From the NCBI RefSeq assembly GCF_901827205.1, contig NZ_LR594675.1, forward strand, positions 5,450,001-5,514,000: a stretch of 64,000 nucleotides of DNA, in the 5' to 3' direction. Within the stretch, counting starts at the first letter, position 1. Every line of letters begins with the position of its first letter. The position numbers and the translations under genes were made by a program. The notes beneath the pieces are model-generated. The model searched no databases, was not told where the DNA came from, and was given only the letters and a program-made list of their open reading frames with translations. Below, in pieces: positions 1 to 8,212 of the stretch. This DNA comes from Variovorax sp. PBS-H4. GTDB taxonomy: Bacteria; Pseudomonadota; Gammaproteobacteria; Burkholderiales; Burkholderiaceae_C.

Positions 1-28
1 GCGACTGGTAGGTGTAGAAGAAATTCAT
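1..28 (-). CDS. Branched-chain amino acid type ABC permease (LivM-like), 5' end only
   Basis: Only the first nine codons are inside the window, reading MNFFYTYQS on the minus strand. The ATG overlaps the TGA of the preceding livH-like gene in an ATGA junction, the usual translational coupling of livH and livM. Identity as LivM is inferred from operon position alone; the rest lies off the left edge. Confidence 0.5.
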
Positions 29-915
29 CATGCGCGTTGGATCCGCATCGCGGCCGAGGGATGCCCGAACAGGCCGGTGGGCCTGACCAGGATGACGATG
101 AACAGGGCGATGAACACGATGGCTTCGGCCACCCCCGAAGAGACGTAGGCCACCGCGAGGGTCTGCACGATCCCGATGGCCAGCCCCGCGACCAGCGCGC
201 CCGGGATGCTGCCCAGCCCGCCCAGGATGATGATCACGAAGGCGCGCAGCAGCAGCGGCTCGCCCATCGCGAAGTGCACCGAGTTGAAGACCAGGCCGAT
301 CAGCACGCCCGCCATGCCGGCCAGCGCGCCCGAGATCAGGAACACCTGCATGTTGACCGGCCCCGGGTTGATGCCCAGCAGGCGCGAGGTCTGCTCCGAG
401 TAGGCGACGCAGCGGATGCGCTGGCCGAAGGTGGTGCGGTACAGGTACCAGACCAGGCCGAACACGATCGCCACCACCAGGCCGACGATCACCACCTGCA
501 GCAGCTGGATGCGCAGCCCGAACACGGTGTAGACCACCACCGGAAAGGCATCGAAGGGGAAGCGCATGACCGCGGTGTTGGACACCTTCTGCGCGATCGC
601 CAGGAGGACGAGGTCGGCCCCTATCGAGGAGACGATGGCCGAGAACTCCGGCGCGTTGCGCCGGCGCAGCGGCCGGAAGGCGAACACGTCCAGCGCCACC
701 GACACCAGCCCGCCCGCCAGCATGCCGATCAGCAGCGCCACGTAGATCGGCGCGTCCAGCAGGGTGACGGCGTACAGGCCGGCGAAGGCGCCCCACATGA
801 ACACCGAGCCGTGCGCCATGTTCATGATGTGGTTCACCCCGAAGAGCAGTGTGAACCCGAGCGCGAACAGGGCGTAGACACTGCCGACGACCACGCCGTT
901 GAGAAGTTGTTGCAT
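28..915 (-). CDS. livH: ABC transporter inner-membrane permease, LivH family
   Basis: A 295-residue integral membrane permease of the branched-chain amino acid (HAAT) ABC family. It forms half of the membrane pore and moves a small carboxylic or amino acid substrate delivered by a periplasmic binding protein. The protein starts MQQLLNGVVVGSVYALFALG, the family's typical N-terminus, and holds about eight hydrophobic segments plus the conserved GGLGSIPGALVAG cytoplasmic loop near residue 235. The open frame extends upstream to 1098, but the LivH-type start at 915 (or ATG 921) is clear. It overlaps the next permease gene by 4 nt. Its neighbours are catabolic genes, so the cargo is probably an aromatic or terpenoid acid rather than leucine; that is inference. 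Confidence 0.88.
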   Translation of the reverse strand: MQQLLNGVVVGSVYALFALGFTLLFGVNHIMNMAHGSVFMWGAFAGLYAVTLLDAPIYVALLIGMLAGGLVSVALDVFAFRPLRRRNAPEFSAIVSSIGADLVLLAIAQKVSNTAVMRFPFDAFPVVVYTVFGLRIQLLQVVIVGLVVAIVFGLVWYLYRTTFGQRIRCVAYSEQTSRLLGINPGPVNMQVFLISGALAGMAGVLIGLVFNSVHFAMGEPLLLRAFVIIILGGLGSIPGALVAGLAIGIVQTLAVAYVSSGVAEAIVFIALFIVILVRPTGLFGHPSAAMRIQRA

Positions 916-950
916 CAGCATGCCGGCAGGATAGGAACGCGGGTGCCCGG

Positions 951-975
951 TGTATGTCCCCTTGGGGTGGTACGG
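951..975 (-). promoter_or_regulatory. GGGGACA-type element upstream of the left liv operon
   Basis: Read on the minus strand, this stretch contains GTACCACC, three bases, then AGGGGACATAC. It lies about 35-60 nt before the livH start at 915. The same arrangement (GTACCACC-N3-AGGGGACAGAC) precedes livG at 12.68 kb. It is one of seven related copies in this window, all in front of genes of the P450/liv cluster. Regulatory function is inferred. Confidence 0.5.
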
Positions 976-1006
976 ACGTGCGTGGAGGCCCCGCGCCGGC
1001 TTGCGG

Positions 1007-1029
1007 GTCCCCTGCCATGGGGACAGACG
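1007..1029 (+). promoter_or_regulatory. GTCCCC-N6-GGGGAC inverted repeat with AGACG tail
   Basis: A perfect 6-bp inverted repeat (1007-1012 and 1019-1024) separated by TGCCAT and followed by AGACG. It lies 77 nt before the SnoaL-like gene at 1101. Its right half plus following bases (GGGGACAGACGGCGCCGC) recurs almost exactly, in reverse, before the binding-protein gene at 23319. The regular position ahead of operons favours a regulator binding site over a random repeat. Confidence 0.55.
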
Positions 1030-1100
1030 GCGCCGCGGCACATCCTGACACTGCAGGCATGGCGCCGCCCGCCGAGGCGCGCGAAGACCGAGGAACACCC

Positions 1101-1556
1101 ATGCGCTTCCCCCACCTGCCTGTCGAAGACGAGCTCGAGATCCGTTCGGTCTTCGCCCGCTACGGCCATCTCGCCGATGCCGGCGACCCCAACTTCGCCC
1201 AGCTGTTCACGGAGGACGCGAGCTGGACGCGCGCCAATTCGCCGCCGGCCACGCAAGGCGGCAGCGGACTGCCCCCTGAGACCATCCGGGGGCGCGACAA
1301 GCTGCTGAGCCTGATGGACGAGGTCATGAAGAAGAAATTCAAGCAGCGCATGCACCACCAGATGACCGACTTCTACGTCGTGCCGGGCGCCAACGCGGAC
1401 GACGCCATGGGCCATGCCCGGGCGCTGATCACCGACTGGCGCGACGGACCCGGCAAGATCGCCATGTTCGGCAAGTACGACGTGCGCTTCCGCCGCACCG
1501 ACATGGGCTGGCGCATCAGCGACATGACGGTTCGCGTGCTGCCGAGCGGGGACTGA
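1101..1556 (+). CDS. SnoaL-like / NTF2-fold protein
   Basis: A 151-residue cytoplasmic protein of the NTF2-like superfamily. The start MRFPHLPVEDELEIRSVFARYG with the following Asp-rich stretch is the classic first helix of SnoaL-like small enzymes and ring-hydroxylase beta-type subunits, and the C-terminal strand pair (YDVRFRRTDMGWRISDMTVR) fits the same fold. An AGGA ribosome site at 1091 supports ATG 1101; the frame is open upstream to 954 but without a better start. Such proteins catalyse isomerisations or hydrolyses on polycyclic or ring substrates, or have no known activity. It is the first gene of a plus-strand operon with a P450 and a binding protein. Confidence 0.75.
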   Translation: MRFPHLPVEDELEIRSVFARYGHLADAGDPNFAQLFTEDASWTRANSPPATQGGSGLPPETIRGRDKLLSLMDEVMKKKFKQRMHHQMTDFYVVPGANADDAMGHARALITDWRDGPGKIAMFGKYDVRFRRTDMGWRISDMTVRVLPSGD

Positions 1557-1622
1557 AGTCATGAGACGCCTCGCCGCTCCCAAGTCGATTAGCACCGCAG
1601 CGCATGGCGCGGAGGTTTTCCA

Positions 1623-2843
1623 ATGACTGCCCTCCTCGCCCCCGACGCGCCGGTCCTCGACGAGGACCCGTTCTCCGACGAGAACATCGCCAACCCGTAC
1701 CCCTTGTTCGAGCGCATGCGCGAACTCGGGCCCGCGGTCTTCATCGCGCCGCACGGCTACTACGCGGTGGGGCGCCACGAGGAGGCCGGGATCGTCGCCA
1801 GCGACTACGCGCGCTTCTCCGTCGAGGGCGGCGTCGGCATGAGCGACATCCGCAAGCCGGGCGCCTGGCGCGCCCGCAGCCCGATCTCCGAGATCGACCC
1901 TCCGGAGCACACGCGGGTGCGGGCCGCGCTGCAGAAGATCCTGTCTCCGCTGGTCGTCAAGGCCTGGAAGGAGCAGTTCGCCCGGCATGCCGAGGAAGTG
2001 GCCGACCAGGTGGTGGCCAAGGGCAGCGTCGACGGGGTGGCCGACATCGCAGAGGCCTACGTGCTCCACGTCTTCCCCTCGGTGCTGGGCGTCGACGTGC
2101 CGCCCGAGCGCATCAAGCTGACGGGAGAACTCAACTTCAACCAGCTCGGCCCGAACAACGTGCGCATGGCCCGCGCGCTGGAACGCGCCGCGCCGATCAT
2201 GGACTGGTACCAGCAGGTGCTGCAGCGCGAACAGATGCTGCCGGGCGGCTTCGGCGAGAAGATCTACCAGGCCGAGGACGCCGGCGACTTCGACAAGGGA
2301 ACCGCGCCCTTCCACGTGCGCAGCTTCTTCCGCGCCGGGGTGGACACGACGATCGCCGGCATCGGCTCGACGCTGAAGCTGCTCTCGGAGCACCCGGACC
2401 AGCTGGCCCGGGTGAAGGCGAACCCCGCTCTCCTCAAGGGCGCCTTCGAAGAGGCGCTGCGGATGGAATCGCCCGCGCAGGTGATGTTCCGCACCACCAC
2501 CGGCGAGGTGGAACTGGGCGGCGTGCGGCTGCGCGCCGACACCAAGGTCGGCTACCACATGGGCGCTGCCAACCGCGACCCGCGCCAGTGGCAGGACCCC
2601 GACCGCTTCGACGTGACGCGCCAGACGGCCGGCGTGCACCGCGCCTTCGGCGTGGGCGCGCACGTCTGCATCGGGCAGATGATCTCCCGGCTCGAGGCCG
2701 AATGCATCCTCGGCGCGGTGCTGCGCCGCGTCGAGCGCATCGAGCCCGCGGGCCCGGCGCGCTGGCGCCCCGTGAACACGCTGCGCACGCTGGACGCGCT
2801 TCCTCTGACGCTGGTTCGCGCCGAGGGCGCGGCCGTCCCCTGA
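1623..2843 (+). CDS. Cytochrome P450, CYP199-like
   Basis: A 406-residue soluble bacterial P450 monooxygenase. Visible motifs are the I-helix oxygen-activation segment AGVDTTIAGIG near residue 240, the K-helix ExxR in EEALRMESP, and the heme loop with Cys349 in GVGAHVCIGQ. The blocks GGVGMSDIRKPGAWR and EIDPPEHTRVRAALQKILSP resemble, from memory, the CYP199 family that oxidises para-substituted benzoates, so a benzoate-like aromatic substrate is plausible. GGAGG at 1611 sets the start. It would need a ferredoxin (encoded at 8.9 kb) and a ferredoxin reductase, which is not seen here. A closely related paralogue lies at 23.5 kb. Confidence 0.92.
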   Translation: MTALLAPDAPVLDEDPFSDENIANPYPLFERMRELGPAVFIAPHGYYAVGRHEEAGIVASDYARFSVEGGVGMSDIRKPGAWRARSPISEIDPPEHTRVRAALQKILSPLVVKAWKEQFARHAEEVADQVVAKGSVDGVADIAEAYVLHVFPSVLGVDVPPERIKLTGELNFNQLGPNNVRMARALERAAPIMDWYQQVLQREQMLPGGFGEKIYQAEDAGDFDKGTAPFHVRSFFRAGVDTTIAGIGSTLKLLSEHPDQLARVKANPALLKGAFEEALRMESPAQVMFRTTTGEVELGGVRLRADTKVGYHMGAANRDPRQWQDPDRFDVTRQTAGVHRAFGVGAHVCIGQMISRLEAECILGAVLRRVERIEPAGPARWRPVNTLRTLDALPLTLVRAEGAAVP

Positions 2844-2857
2844 GATGGGGACAGACG
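2835..2857 (+). promoter_or_regulatory. GTCCCC-N6-GGGGAC inverted repeat overlapping the P450 stop codon
   Basis: GTCCCC (2835-2840), spacer TGAGAT, GGGGAC (2847-2852), then AGACGCCC. It lies 62 nt before the binding-protein start at 2914, so that gene may have its own promoter although it follows the P450 closely. The motif includes the TGA of the P450 gene, so the element is conserved even where coding sequence constrains it. Confidence 0.55.
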
Positions 2858-2913
2858 CCCCGGATACGGCCACACACACTGCCGAGCACCTTTCAAGCAC
2901 AACAGGAGACACC

Positions 2914-4050
2914 ATGAAGATGCACATGCAGCGCAGAACCGCAGTGGCCGGCGCGATCCTTCTCGCCACCGCCGGCCTGGCCTTCGGGCAAGGCAAGGAG
3001 ATCCCCGTCGGCGTGTTCAACGCCATGACCGGCACCTACGCCTTCGGCGGCGTGCCGATCCAGAACGGCATGAAGCAGGCGCTGGAAGAGGCCAATGCCG
3101 AGGGCCTGCCCGGCGGCAACAAGTTCAAGGTGTTCGAAGGCGACACCGCCGGCGACAAGGGCCAGACCATCAACCTGGTCAACCAGTTCGTGAAGCGCGA
3201 CAACGTGATGCTGATCCTGGGCCCGACCATCAGCGGCGAAGCACTGGCCGGCGCACCCGTCGCCAACGACCTGAAGGTTCCGATCCTGGCCATCGGCAGC
3301 TCGCCCGCCATCATCGCCACCGGGCCGTGGGCCTTCAAGATCCAGGCCACGCCGGTGGACATCATGGGCTACCTGGGCAAGCTGGCGGTGGAGAAGCTCG
3401 GCGTCAATCGCATCGTCCTGCTGCACGACCAGAGCAACGACGGCTACGTCGGGCAGAAGACCGCGCTGGCCGACTACCTGACCAAGGCGGGCACGAAGAT
3501 CGTCGCCGACGAGAAGTTCGTTTCCTCCGAATCCAACTTCCTGGCGCTCGCGACCAAGATCGCCGCCACGCCGACCGACGCCATCTTCATCGCGGCGCCG
3601 GCCGAAGTGACGGCCAACCTGATCCTGCAGATCCGCCAGGCCGGGCTGGATTCCAAGGTCAAGTTCATCGGCCCCTCGACGCTGGGCTCGCTCGGCTTCG
3701 TCAAGGCCGGCGGCAAGGCGGTGGAAGGGACCTACGTGGTCTCCGACTACTCGCCCAACAGTCCGTCGCCGATGAACCAGGCTTTCGTCAAGGGGTACCA
3801 GGCCAGGTACAAGGCCGTGCCGGACAACTGGGCCGGCATGGGCTACGCGCTCGGCCAGGTGGCGGTGCAGGCAGTGAAGAACGCCGGCCCGAACCCGGAC
3901 CGGACGAAGATCCGCGACGAGCTCGCGAAACTGAACAAGGTGCCCATGGTGCTGGGCAATGGAACGTGGAGCGTGGACGCCGGGCGCAACCCGAGCTATG
4001 GCGGGGTGCTGCTGCAGGTGAAGGGCGGCAACTTCGTCGCCCTTCAGTGA
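2914..4050 (+). CDS. Periplasmic substrate-binding protein of a Liv-type ABC importer
   Basis: A 378-residue type I periplasmic binding protein (Peripla_BP_6 family). It has a Sec signal peptide (RRTAVAGAILLATAGLAFG, cleavage near residue 25) and the family's opening EIPVGVFNAMTGTYAFGG, which forms the first ligand-contacting strand and loop. AGGAG at 2904 fixes ATG 2914; the longer frame from 2845 lacks a ribosome site. It should capture the substrate for one of the two Liv permease/ATPase sets encoded divergently on both sides. Ligand is unknown; the P450 neighbours suggest the carbon source those enzymes oxidise. Confidence 0.88.
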   Translation: MKMHMQRRTAVAGAILLATAGLAFGQGKEIPVGVFNAMTGTYAFGGVPIQNGMKQALEEANAEGLPGGNKFKVFEGDTAGDKGQTINLVNQFVKRDNVMLILGPTISGEALAGAPVANDLKVPILAIGSSPAIIATGPWAFKIQATPVDIMGYLGKLAVEKLGVNRIVLLHDQSNDGYVGQKTALADYLTKAGTKIVADEKFVSSESNFLALATKIAATPTDAIFIAAPAEVTANLILQIRQAGLDSKVKFIGPSTLGSLGFVKAGGKAVEGTYVVSDYSPNSPSPMNQAFVKGYQARYKAVPDNWAGMGYALGQVAVQAVKNAGPNPDRTKIRDELAKLNKVPMVLGNGTWSVDAGRNPSYGGVLLQVKGGNFVALQ

Positions 4051-4055
4051 GCGCG

Positions 4056-4078
4056 TCGCCGTTCGTCGAGAGCGGCGA
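4056..4078. terminator. Possible hairpin between convergent genes
   Basis: TCGCCG (4056-4061) pairs with CGGCGA (4073-4078) across an 11-nt loop in the short gap between the convergent binding-protein and SDR genes. No T-run follows on either side, so a factor-independent role is doubtful. Confidence 0.25.
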
Positions 4079-4096
4079 TTCGTTCGCGAAGCAAGC

Positions 4097-4906
4097 TCAG
4101 GCGGTCATGCCGCCATCGACGTTGTAGACCCCGCCCGTGATGAAGCTCGCCTGCGGGCCGAGCAGCCAGAACGCCAGGTTGGCCACTTCGTCCGCGGTGG
4201 CCGCGCGGTGCAGGGGCTGGTTCAGGAAGTGCTGCTTCAACGCCGCCTCCGCCTGCTCCTCGGTCCGCCCATCGACGCGGAAGGTGCTGCGCAGCAGGGG
4301 CGTGTCGATCGGCCCCGGGCAGATCGCGTTGATGCGGATGCCGTGCGGCGCGAATTCCAGCGCCGCCTGCTGCGTCATGCGGATCACCGCGGCCTTCGAC
4401 GCACCGTAGACGCCCAGCCCGGCCTCGGCCCGGCTGCTGCGCTGGCCGGACACCGACGCGGTGTTGACGATCGTGCCGCCGCCCTGCTGCGCCCGCATCA
4501 CCTTGCCCACCGCCTGCATCCCCAGCAGCACGCCGCGCACGTTGACCGCGAAGATCCGGTCGAAGTCGGCCATGCGGAAGTCCATCAGCGAAGACTGCGG
4601 GCCGACGATGGCGGCGTTGTTGTGGAACAGGTCGATGCGGCCCCAGCGCGCCACCACGGCGTCGGCATAGCGTTGCACGTCGGATTCCAGCGCCACGTCG
4701 GCCTGCAGCGCCAGCACGCGGCCGGCGTCCAGCCCGTCCAGCGCCCGCGCCAGCGACGAGGCATCGCGGTCCACCACCGCCACCCTGGCGCCCGCAGCCA
4801 GCAGCTGCCGCGCCAGGGCCAGGCCGACGCCGCTGGCGCCGCCGGTGACCACGGCCACCTTGTCCTCGAACACACGGGCGTGTCCGGGCGACGGGGCGGC
4901 GCTCAT
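4097..4906 (-). CDS. Short-chain dehydrogenase/reductase (SDR)
   Basis: A 269-residue classical SDR, an NAD(P)-dependent alcohol/ketone oxidoreductase. It shows the cofactor glycine motif TGGASGVG near residue 20, NNAA in the fourth strand region, the catalytic Ser in NTASVSG and the YGASK Tyr/Lys pair, then the CPGPIDTPLL segment. Asp after the second strand (VVDRDASS) favours NAD. The start ATG overlaps the stop of the upstream P450 gene (ATGA at 4903-4906), so the pair is translationally coupled and the SDR may oxidise the alcohol that the P450 makes. It is the last gene of the long minus-strand operon. Confidence 0.9.
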   Translation of the reverse strand: MSAAPSPGHARVFEDKVAVVTGGASGVGLALARQLLAAGARVAVVDRDASSLARALDGLDAGRVLALQADVALESDVQRYADAVVARWGRIDLFHNNAAIVGPQSSLMDFRMADFDRIFAVNVRGVLLGMQAVGKVMRAQQGGGTIVNTASVSGQRSSRAEAGLGVYGASKAAVIRMTQQAALEFAPHGIRINAICPGPIDTPLLRSTFRVDGRTEEQAEAALKQHFLNQPLHRAATADEVANLAFWLLGPQASFITGGVYNVDGGMTA

Positions 4907-6147
4907 CGCAGCGTCACCCGCAGCGCATCGGATGCGCGGAACACGAAGGTGTGCAGGTGCGTCGCCGTGTCCGGCTGCACCAGGCGCATCTTCGGGAAGC
5001 GCCTGGCGAACGCCTCGAACACGATCTTCATCTCCAGGCGCGCGAGCGGCGCGCCCAGGCAGAAGTGAACGCCGTTGCCGAAGGTCAGCTGCTTGCGCGC
5101 GTTGGCACGCCGGATGTCGAACGTGTGCGGTTCGGGGAACACGTCCTCGTCGCGATTCGCGGAGGCCAAGGACAGCATGATCGGCGCGCCCTTGGGAATC
5201 GTCACGCCTCGGAACGTCACGTCTTCCAGCGCGATGCGGCGCCAGCCGATCACCGCCCCCGCATAGCGCATGCCCTCCTCCACGGTGTTCGCGGCCAACG
5301 ACGGATCGGCGCACAGCGCCTCCCACTGGCTGCGGTTCTCCAGCAGCGAGCGGAAGGTGTTGGTCAGCTGGTTGGTGGTGGTCTCGTGGCCGGCGAAGGC
5401 GACGCCGAAGGTGTGCGTGATGATTTCGGGAATGCTGATCACACTGTCGTCGCCGTTGCGGATGGCCAGCATCCGGCTGGTGAAGTCGTCGCCGGGGTTC
5501 TTCTGCCGGTCCTCCACCAGCGCCGCGCAGTACTGCCAGAACGCCGCCATGTTGCGCGCGCCCTCCAGCTGCTGGTCGTGCGTTGCGGGGCTGAAGTCGA
5601 TCACGCTGCGCGCGCCGGCCCATTTCTTGACGCTGGGGACGTCCTCGTCCGGGATGCCCATCAGCTTGAACACCACGTGGGCCGGCAGCTCGTAATTGAC
5701 CTCGGCCAGCAGGTCGATCTCGTCCTTGCCGTCGATGCGGTCCATCGCCTCGCCCACCAGCTGGCGGATGTGCGGCTCGAGCTTGACGAACTCGCGCAGG
5801 TTGAGCGTCTGGCTGGTCACGCCGCGGATGCGCTTGTGCACCGCGCCGCCCAGGCTGGAGTGGCTGCCGGTCTGGTTGAGGAAGCCGCCTTCGCGCAGGA
5901 TGGCTTCGGCGTCGGGAGGCATCGGCGTCACCGGCCGCGTCGTGTTTTGCGAAGAGAAGCGCTCCCCGTCGTGGAGCACCGCGTACACGTCGCTGTGCCT
6001 GGTGAGCACCCAATAGCCGATCTCCTCGCACCAGAACACCGGCTCCGCGCGGCGCTGCACTTCGAATGCGGCGTGCAGCTCGGGGGTGTAGTACGGCCTG
6101 AAATCCTTGCTGCCGGCCTGGAAGGGACAAACTGCGGTCGTGTTCAT
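4903..6147 (-). CDS. Cytochrome P450, second type
   Basis: A 414-residue soluble P450. It has a textbook I-helix AGHETTT, an ExxR in EEGMRY, and the heme-binding loop FGNGVHFCLG with the thiolate Cys at about residue 363. It is clearly different from the two CYP199-like P450s of this window: it has the more common actinobacterial/proteobacterial heme loop and an N-terminus that contains PFQAGSKDFRPYY. A good AGGAG lies about 9 nt before ATG 6147. It is sandwiched between SDR genes and downstream of the ferredoxin gene in the same operon, fitting hydroxylation followed by alcohol oxidation. Substrate unknown. Confidence 0.92.
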   Translation of the reverse strand: MNTTAVCPFQAGSKDFRPYYTPELHAAFEVQRRAEPVFWCEEIGYWVLTRHSDVYAVLHDGERFSSQNTTRPVTPMPPDAEAILREGGFLNQTGSHSSLGGAVHKRIRGVTSQTLNLREFVKLEPHIRQLVGEAMDRIDGKDEIDLLAEVNYELPAHVVFKLMGIPDEDVPSVKKWAGARSVIDFSPATHDQQLEGARNMAAFWQYCAALVEDRQKNPGDDFTSRMLAIRNGDDSVISIPEIITHTFGVAFAGHETTTNQLTNTFRSLLENRSQWEALCADPSLAANTVEEGMRYAGAVIGWRRIALEDVTFRGVTIPKGAPIMLSLASANRDEDVFPEPHTFDIRRANARKQLTFGNGVHFCLGAPLARLEMKIVFEAFARRFPKMRLVQPDTATHLHTFVFRASDALRVTLR

Positions 6148-6168
6148 TCGTGGCTCTCCTGTTCCTGT

Positions 6169-6941
6169 TCAGCGCATCAGCATGCCGCCGTTGACGTCGA
6201 GGGTGGCGCCGGTCACGAAGCCGGCGCCGGGCGACACCAGGTACGACACCGCAGCCGCGATCTCCTCCGGCAGGCCGATGCGCCCCAGCGGCACGGCCGC
6301 CGTGCCCAGGTACTTCTCGCCGCCGCTGTCGGCGGGCACCGTCTGGTGCAGCATCGGCGTGTCGATCGGGCCCGGCGCGATGGTGTTGACCGTGATGCCC
6401 AGCGAGGCTGCCTCGCGCGCCACCACCTTCGACAAGGCCAGCACCGCGCCCTTCGACGCGCTGTAGGCGGCGCCGCTCTGCTGCTCTGCATGCCGCCCAT
6501 CTGCCCGGCGAGCGAGGCGACGGTGACGATGCGGCCATGCTCGACGGTGCACCCGGCACAGCGGCGCAGCATCTCGCGCACGCACAGGAAGGTGCCGCCG
6601 GCGTTCACGCGCATCACGCCTTCCCACTCCTCCAGCGTGATGTCCACCGTGGGCAGCCGGCCCGGCGCCGGCTGGGTGCTGAGGATGCCGGCGAAGCACA
6701 CCAGCGCGCTGGTGCGGCCCAGCTTCCTTTCCACCGTGTCGAACGCGGCGCGGACGCTGCCTTCATCGGCCACGTTGCAGGCCAGGCCGATGTGGCCGCT
6801 GCCGGGCAGCGTGGCGGCTGCGCGTTCGGCGGCCTCCGCGCGCAGGTCGGCCACGGCAAGGGTCAGGCCGTCTTCGGCCAGCTTGCGGGCGCTGGCCAGC
6901 CCCAGCCCGCCCGCGGCACCGGTGACGAGTGCAATGCGCAT
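6169..6941 (-). pseudogene. Short-chain dehydrogenase, frameshifted
   Basis: The N-terminal part (6941 down to about 6485) reads a good SDR with TGAAGGLG, a catalytic-region TVASLAGQMGGMQS and normal spacing. The C-terminal half (SGAAYSASKGAVLALSKVV through the VNGGMLMR end at 6169) continues in another frame. The switch falls around 6476-6490, in a short GAGC/AGCAG repetitive stretch, and needs one added or two removed bases. Without it the Tyr/Lys catalytic pair and substrate loop are lost. Either this is a true loss-of-function mutation or a sequencing error in a repetitive GC-rich stretch; both halves are otherwise intact, so any inactivation is recent. AGGAGA precedes ATG 6941. Confidence 0.75.
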
Positions 6942-6959
6942 TGGAAAATCTCCTGGAAT

Positions 6960-7748
6960 TCAGCGGTCCGGGTGGGCGTCTGCCCAGCACTGCACCAGCG
7001 GCTCGCTGATGTAGGCGCTGGTACTCTGCCCGCCGTCCACCGCCAGCACCTGGCCGGTGACGTAGCCGGCGTCGTCGCTGCACAGGAAGGCGGCGGCACC
7101 GGCGATCTCTTCGGGCGTGCCGGGCCGCCCCATCGGCGTGGTGCCGACGATGGTGGCCTGGAAGCGCGCCGTGTTCAACCGCCCCGCGGTCTGCGGCGTC
7201 GCGATGATGCCGGGCGCGATGGCGTTGACGCGAATGCCCTGGTCGGCATAGTCGGCGGCCAGGTTGCGGGTCAGGCCGATCACGCCGGCCTTGGCCATCG
7301 AATACACGGCCTGCCTGCGGTAGCCGACGACGCCGAGCGTGGACGCGATGTTCAACACCACGCCCTTCGACGCGAGCAGCGCGGGGAAGGCGGCACGGGT
7401 GATCATGAAGGTCGCCTTCTGGTTGATGTCGGCGAACTTCCGGTAGTCGGCGTCGGTGGTTTCGTGGAAGGGCGGGCAGTTGCCCAGCCCGGCGTTGTTG
7501 ACCAGCACGCGAATGCCGCCGAAGTGGCGCAGGCACTCGTCGACGATGGCCTGCGGCGCTTCGTCGCCGGTGACGTCGGCGACGAAGGTGCGCATCGTTT
7601 CCGACCGCGGCAGCGCCGCCAGCCCCTCGGCGTTGATGTCGACCGCCAGCACCCGGGCGCCCTCCTCGTGCAGCCGCAGCGCGATGGCGCGGCCGATGCC
7701 CGAGGCCGCGGCGGTGACGATGGCCGCGCGGCCGGCAAGGCGCTTCAT
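6960..7748 (-). CDS. Short-chain dehydrogenase/reductase (SDR)
   Basis: A 262-residue classical SDR. The cofactor motif is unusual, TAAASGIG rather than TGxxxGIG (Ala replaces the first Gly), followed by DINAEG (an Asp that selects NAD), NNAG, IASTLG, and YSMAK as the catalytic Tyr/Lys. The C-terminus has VDGGQSTSAYI. The frame runs upstream to 7826, but ATG 7748 overlaps the TGA of the DUF3237 gene (ATGA), so it is the natural start. It is one of five SDR genes in the cluster, probably handling successive alcohols or ketones of the same pathway. Confidence 0.88.
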   Translation of the reverse strand: MKRLAGRAAIVTAAASGIGRAIALRLHEEGARVLAVDINAEGLAALPRSETMRTFVADVTGDEAPQAIVDECLRHFGGIRVLVNNAGLGNCPPFHETTDADYRKFADINQKATFMITRAAFPALLASKGVVLNIASTLGVVGYRRQAVYSMAKAGVIGLTRNLAADYADQGIRVNAIAPGIIATPQTAGRLNTARFQATIVGTTPMGRPGTPEEIAGAAAFLCSDDAGYVTGQVLAVDGGQSTSAYISEPLVQCWADAHPDR

Positions 7749-8212
7749 GCCACTTCCCAGATGTCGTACCGGGGCCCGTTGGGCTCGCGGGTGCCGGTGC
7801 CGATGGCGATCTTGTCGTTCAGCCACAGGAGCCGGGGCGCGGCCGTTTCGAACTGCACGGCCACGCGGAAGTAGTCGGTACCGCGCGGGATGGGCTCGCG
7901 GTTGACGATCTTCTTCATGATCTCCGGCGTCGGCCCGTTGCGGCGGCCGCTGTAGGTCATGTAGATCCGCTCACCGGCATCGGTCTCGAGCACCAGGCGC
8001 ACGTCCAGGTGCAGGCCGCCATCGGGGCGCTCCAGCACCACGTCGGCACCGCCCGGCAGCACCCGCCCGCGCAGGCGCTCGCCTTCGAACTCGCCGCCGC
8101 CGACGCACATCACGCGGCGCGTGTAGCCCTGCGGCACGGCACCCACCAGCTGGGGTGGCGCGTCGACCTCGGCCTTGATGGTGAACAGGGGGCGCAGCTC
8201 GACCGGGGTCAT
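7745..8212 (-). CDS. DUF3237 family protein
   Basis: A 155-residue protein that starts MTPVELRPLFTIKAEVDAP. It carries the family hallmarks: an early beta strand with a PLF motif, a central LETDAGERIYMTYSGRR, and TDYFRVAVQFET followed by LNDKIAIGTG at the C-terminus. DUF3237 proteins are lipocalin-like beta barrels found next to aromatic and terpenoid catabolism genes; no activity is established that I know of. Both ends overlap neighbours by ATGA junctions (8209-8212 and 7745-7748), so it is firmly part of the operon. Confidence 0.85.
   Translation of the reverse strand: MTPVELRPLFTIKAEVDAPPQLVGAVPQGYTRRVMCVGGGEFEGERLRGRVLPGGADVVLERPDGGLHLDVRLVLETDAGERIYMTYSGRRNGPTPEIMKKIVNREPIPRGTDYFRVAVQFETAAPRLLWLNDKIAIGTGTREPNGPRYDIWEVA

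Noticed and set aside
915..3035. 706-codon minus-strand frame over the SnoaL and P450 genes
   Set aside because: Antisense shadow of two well-supported genes with good ribosome sites.
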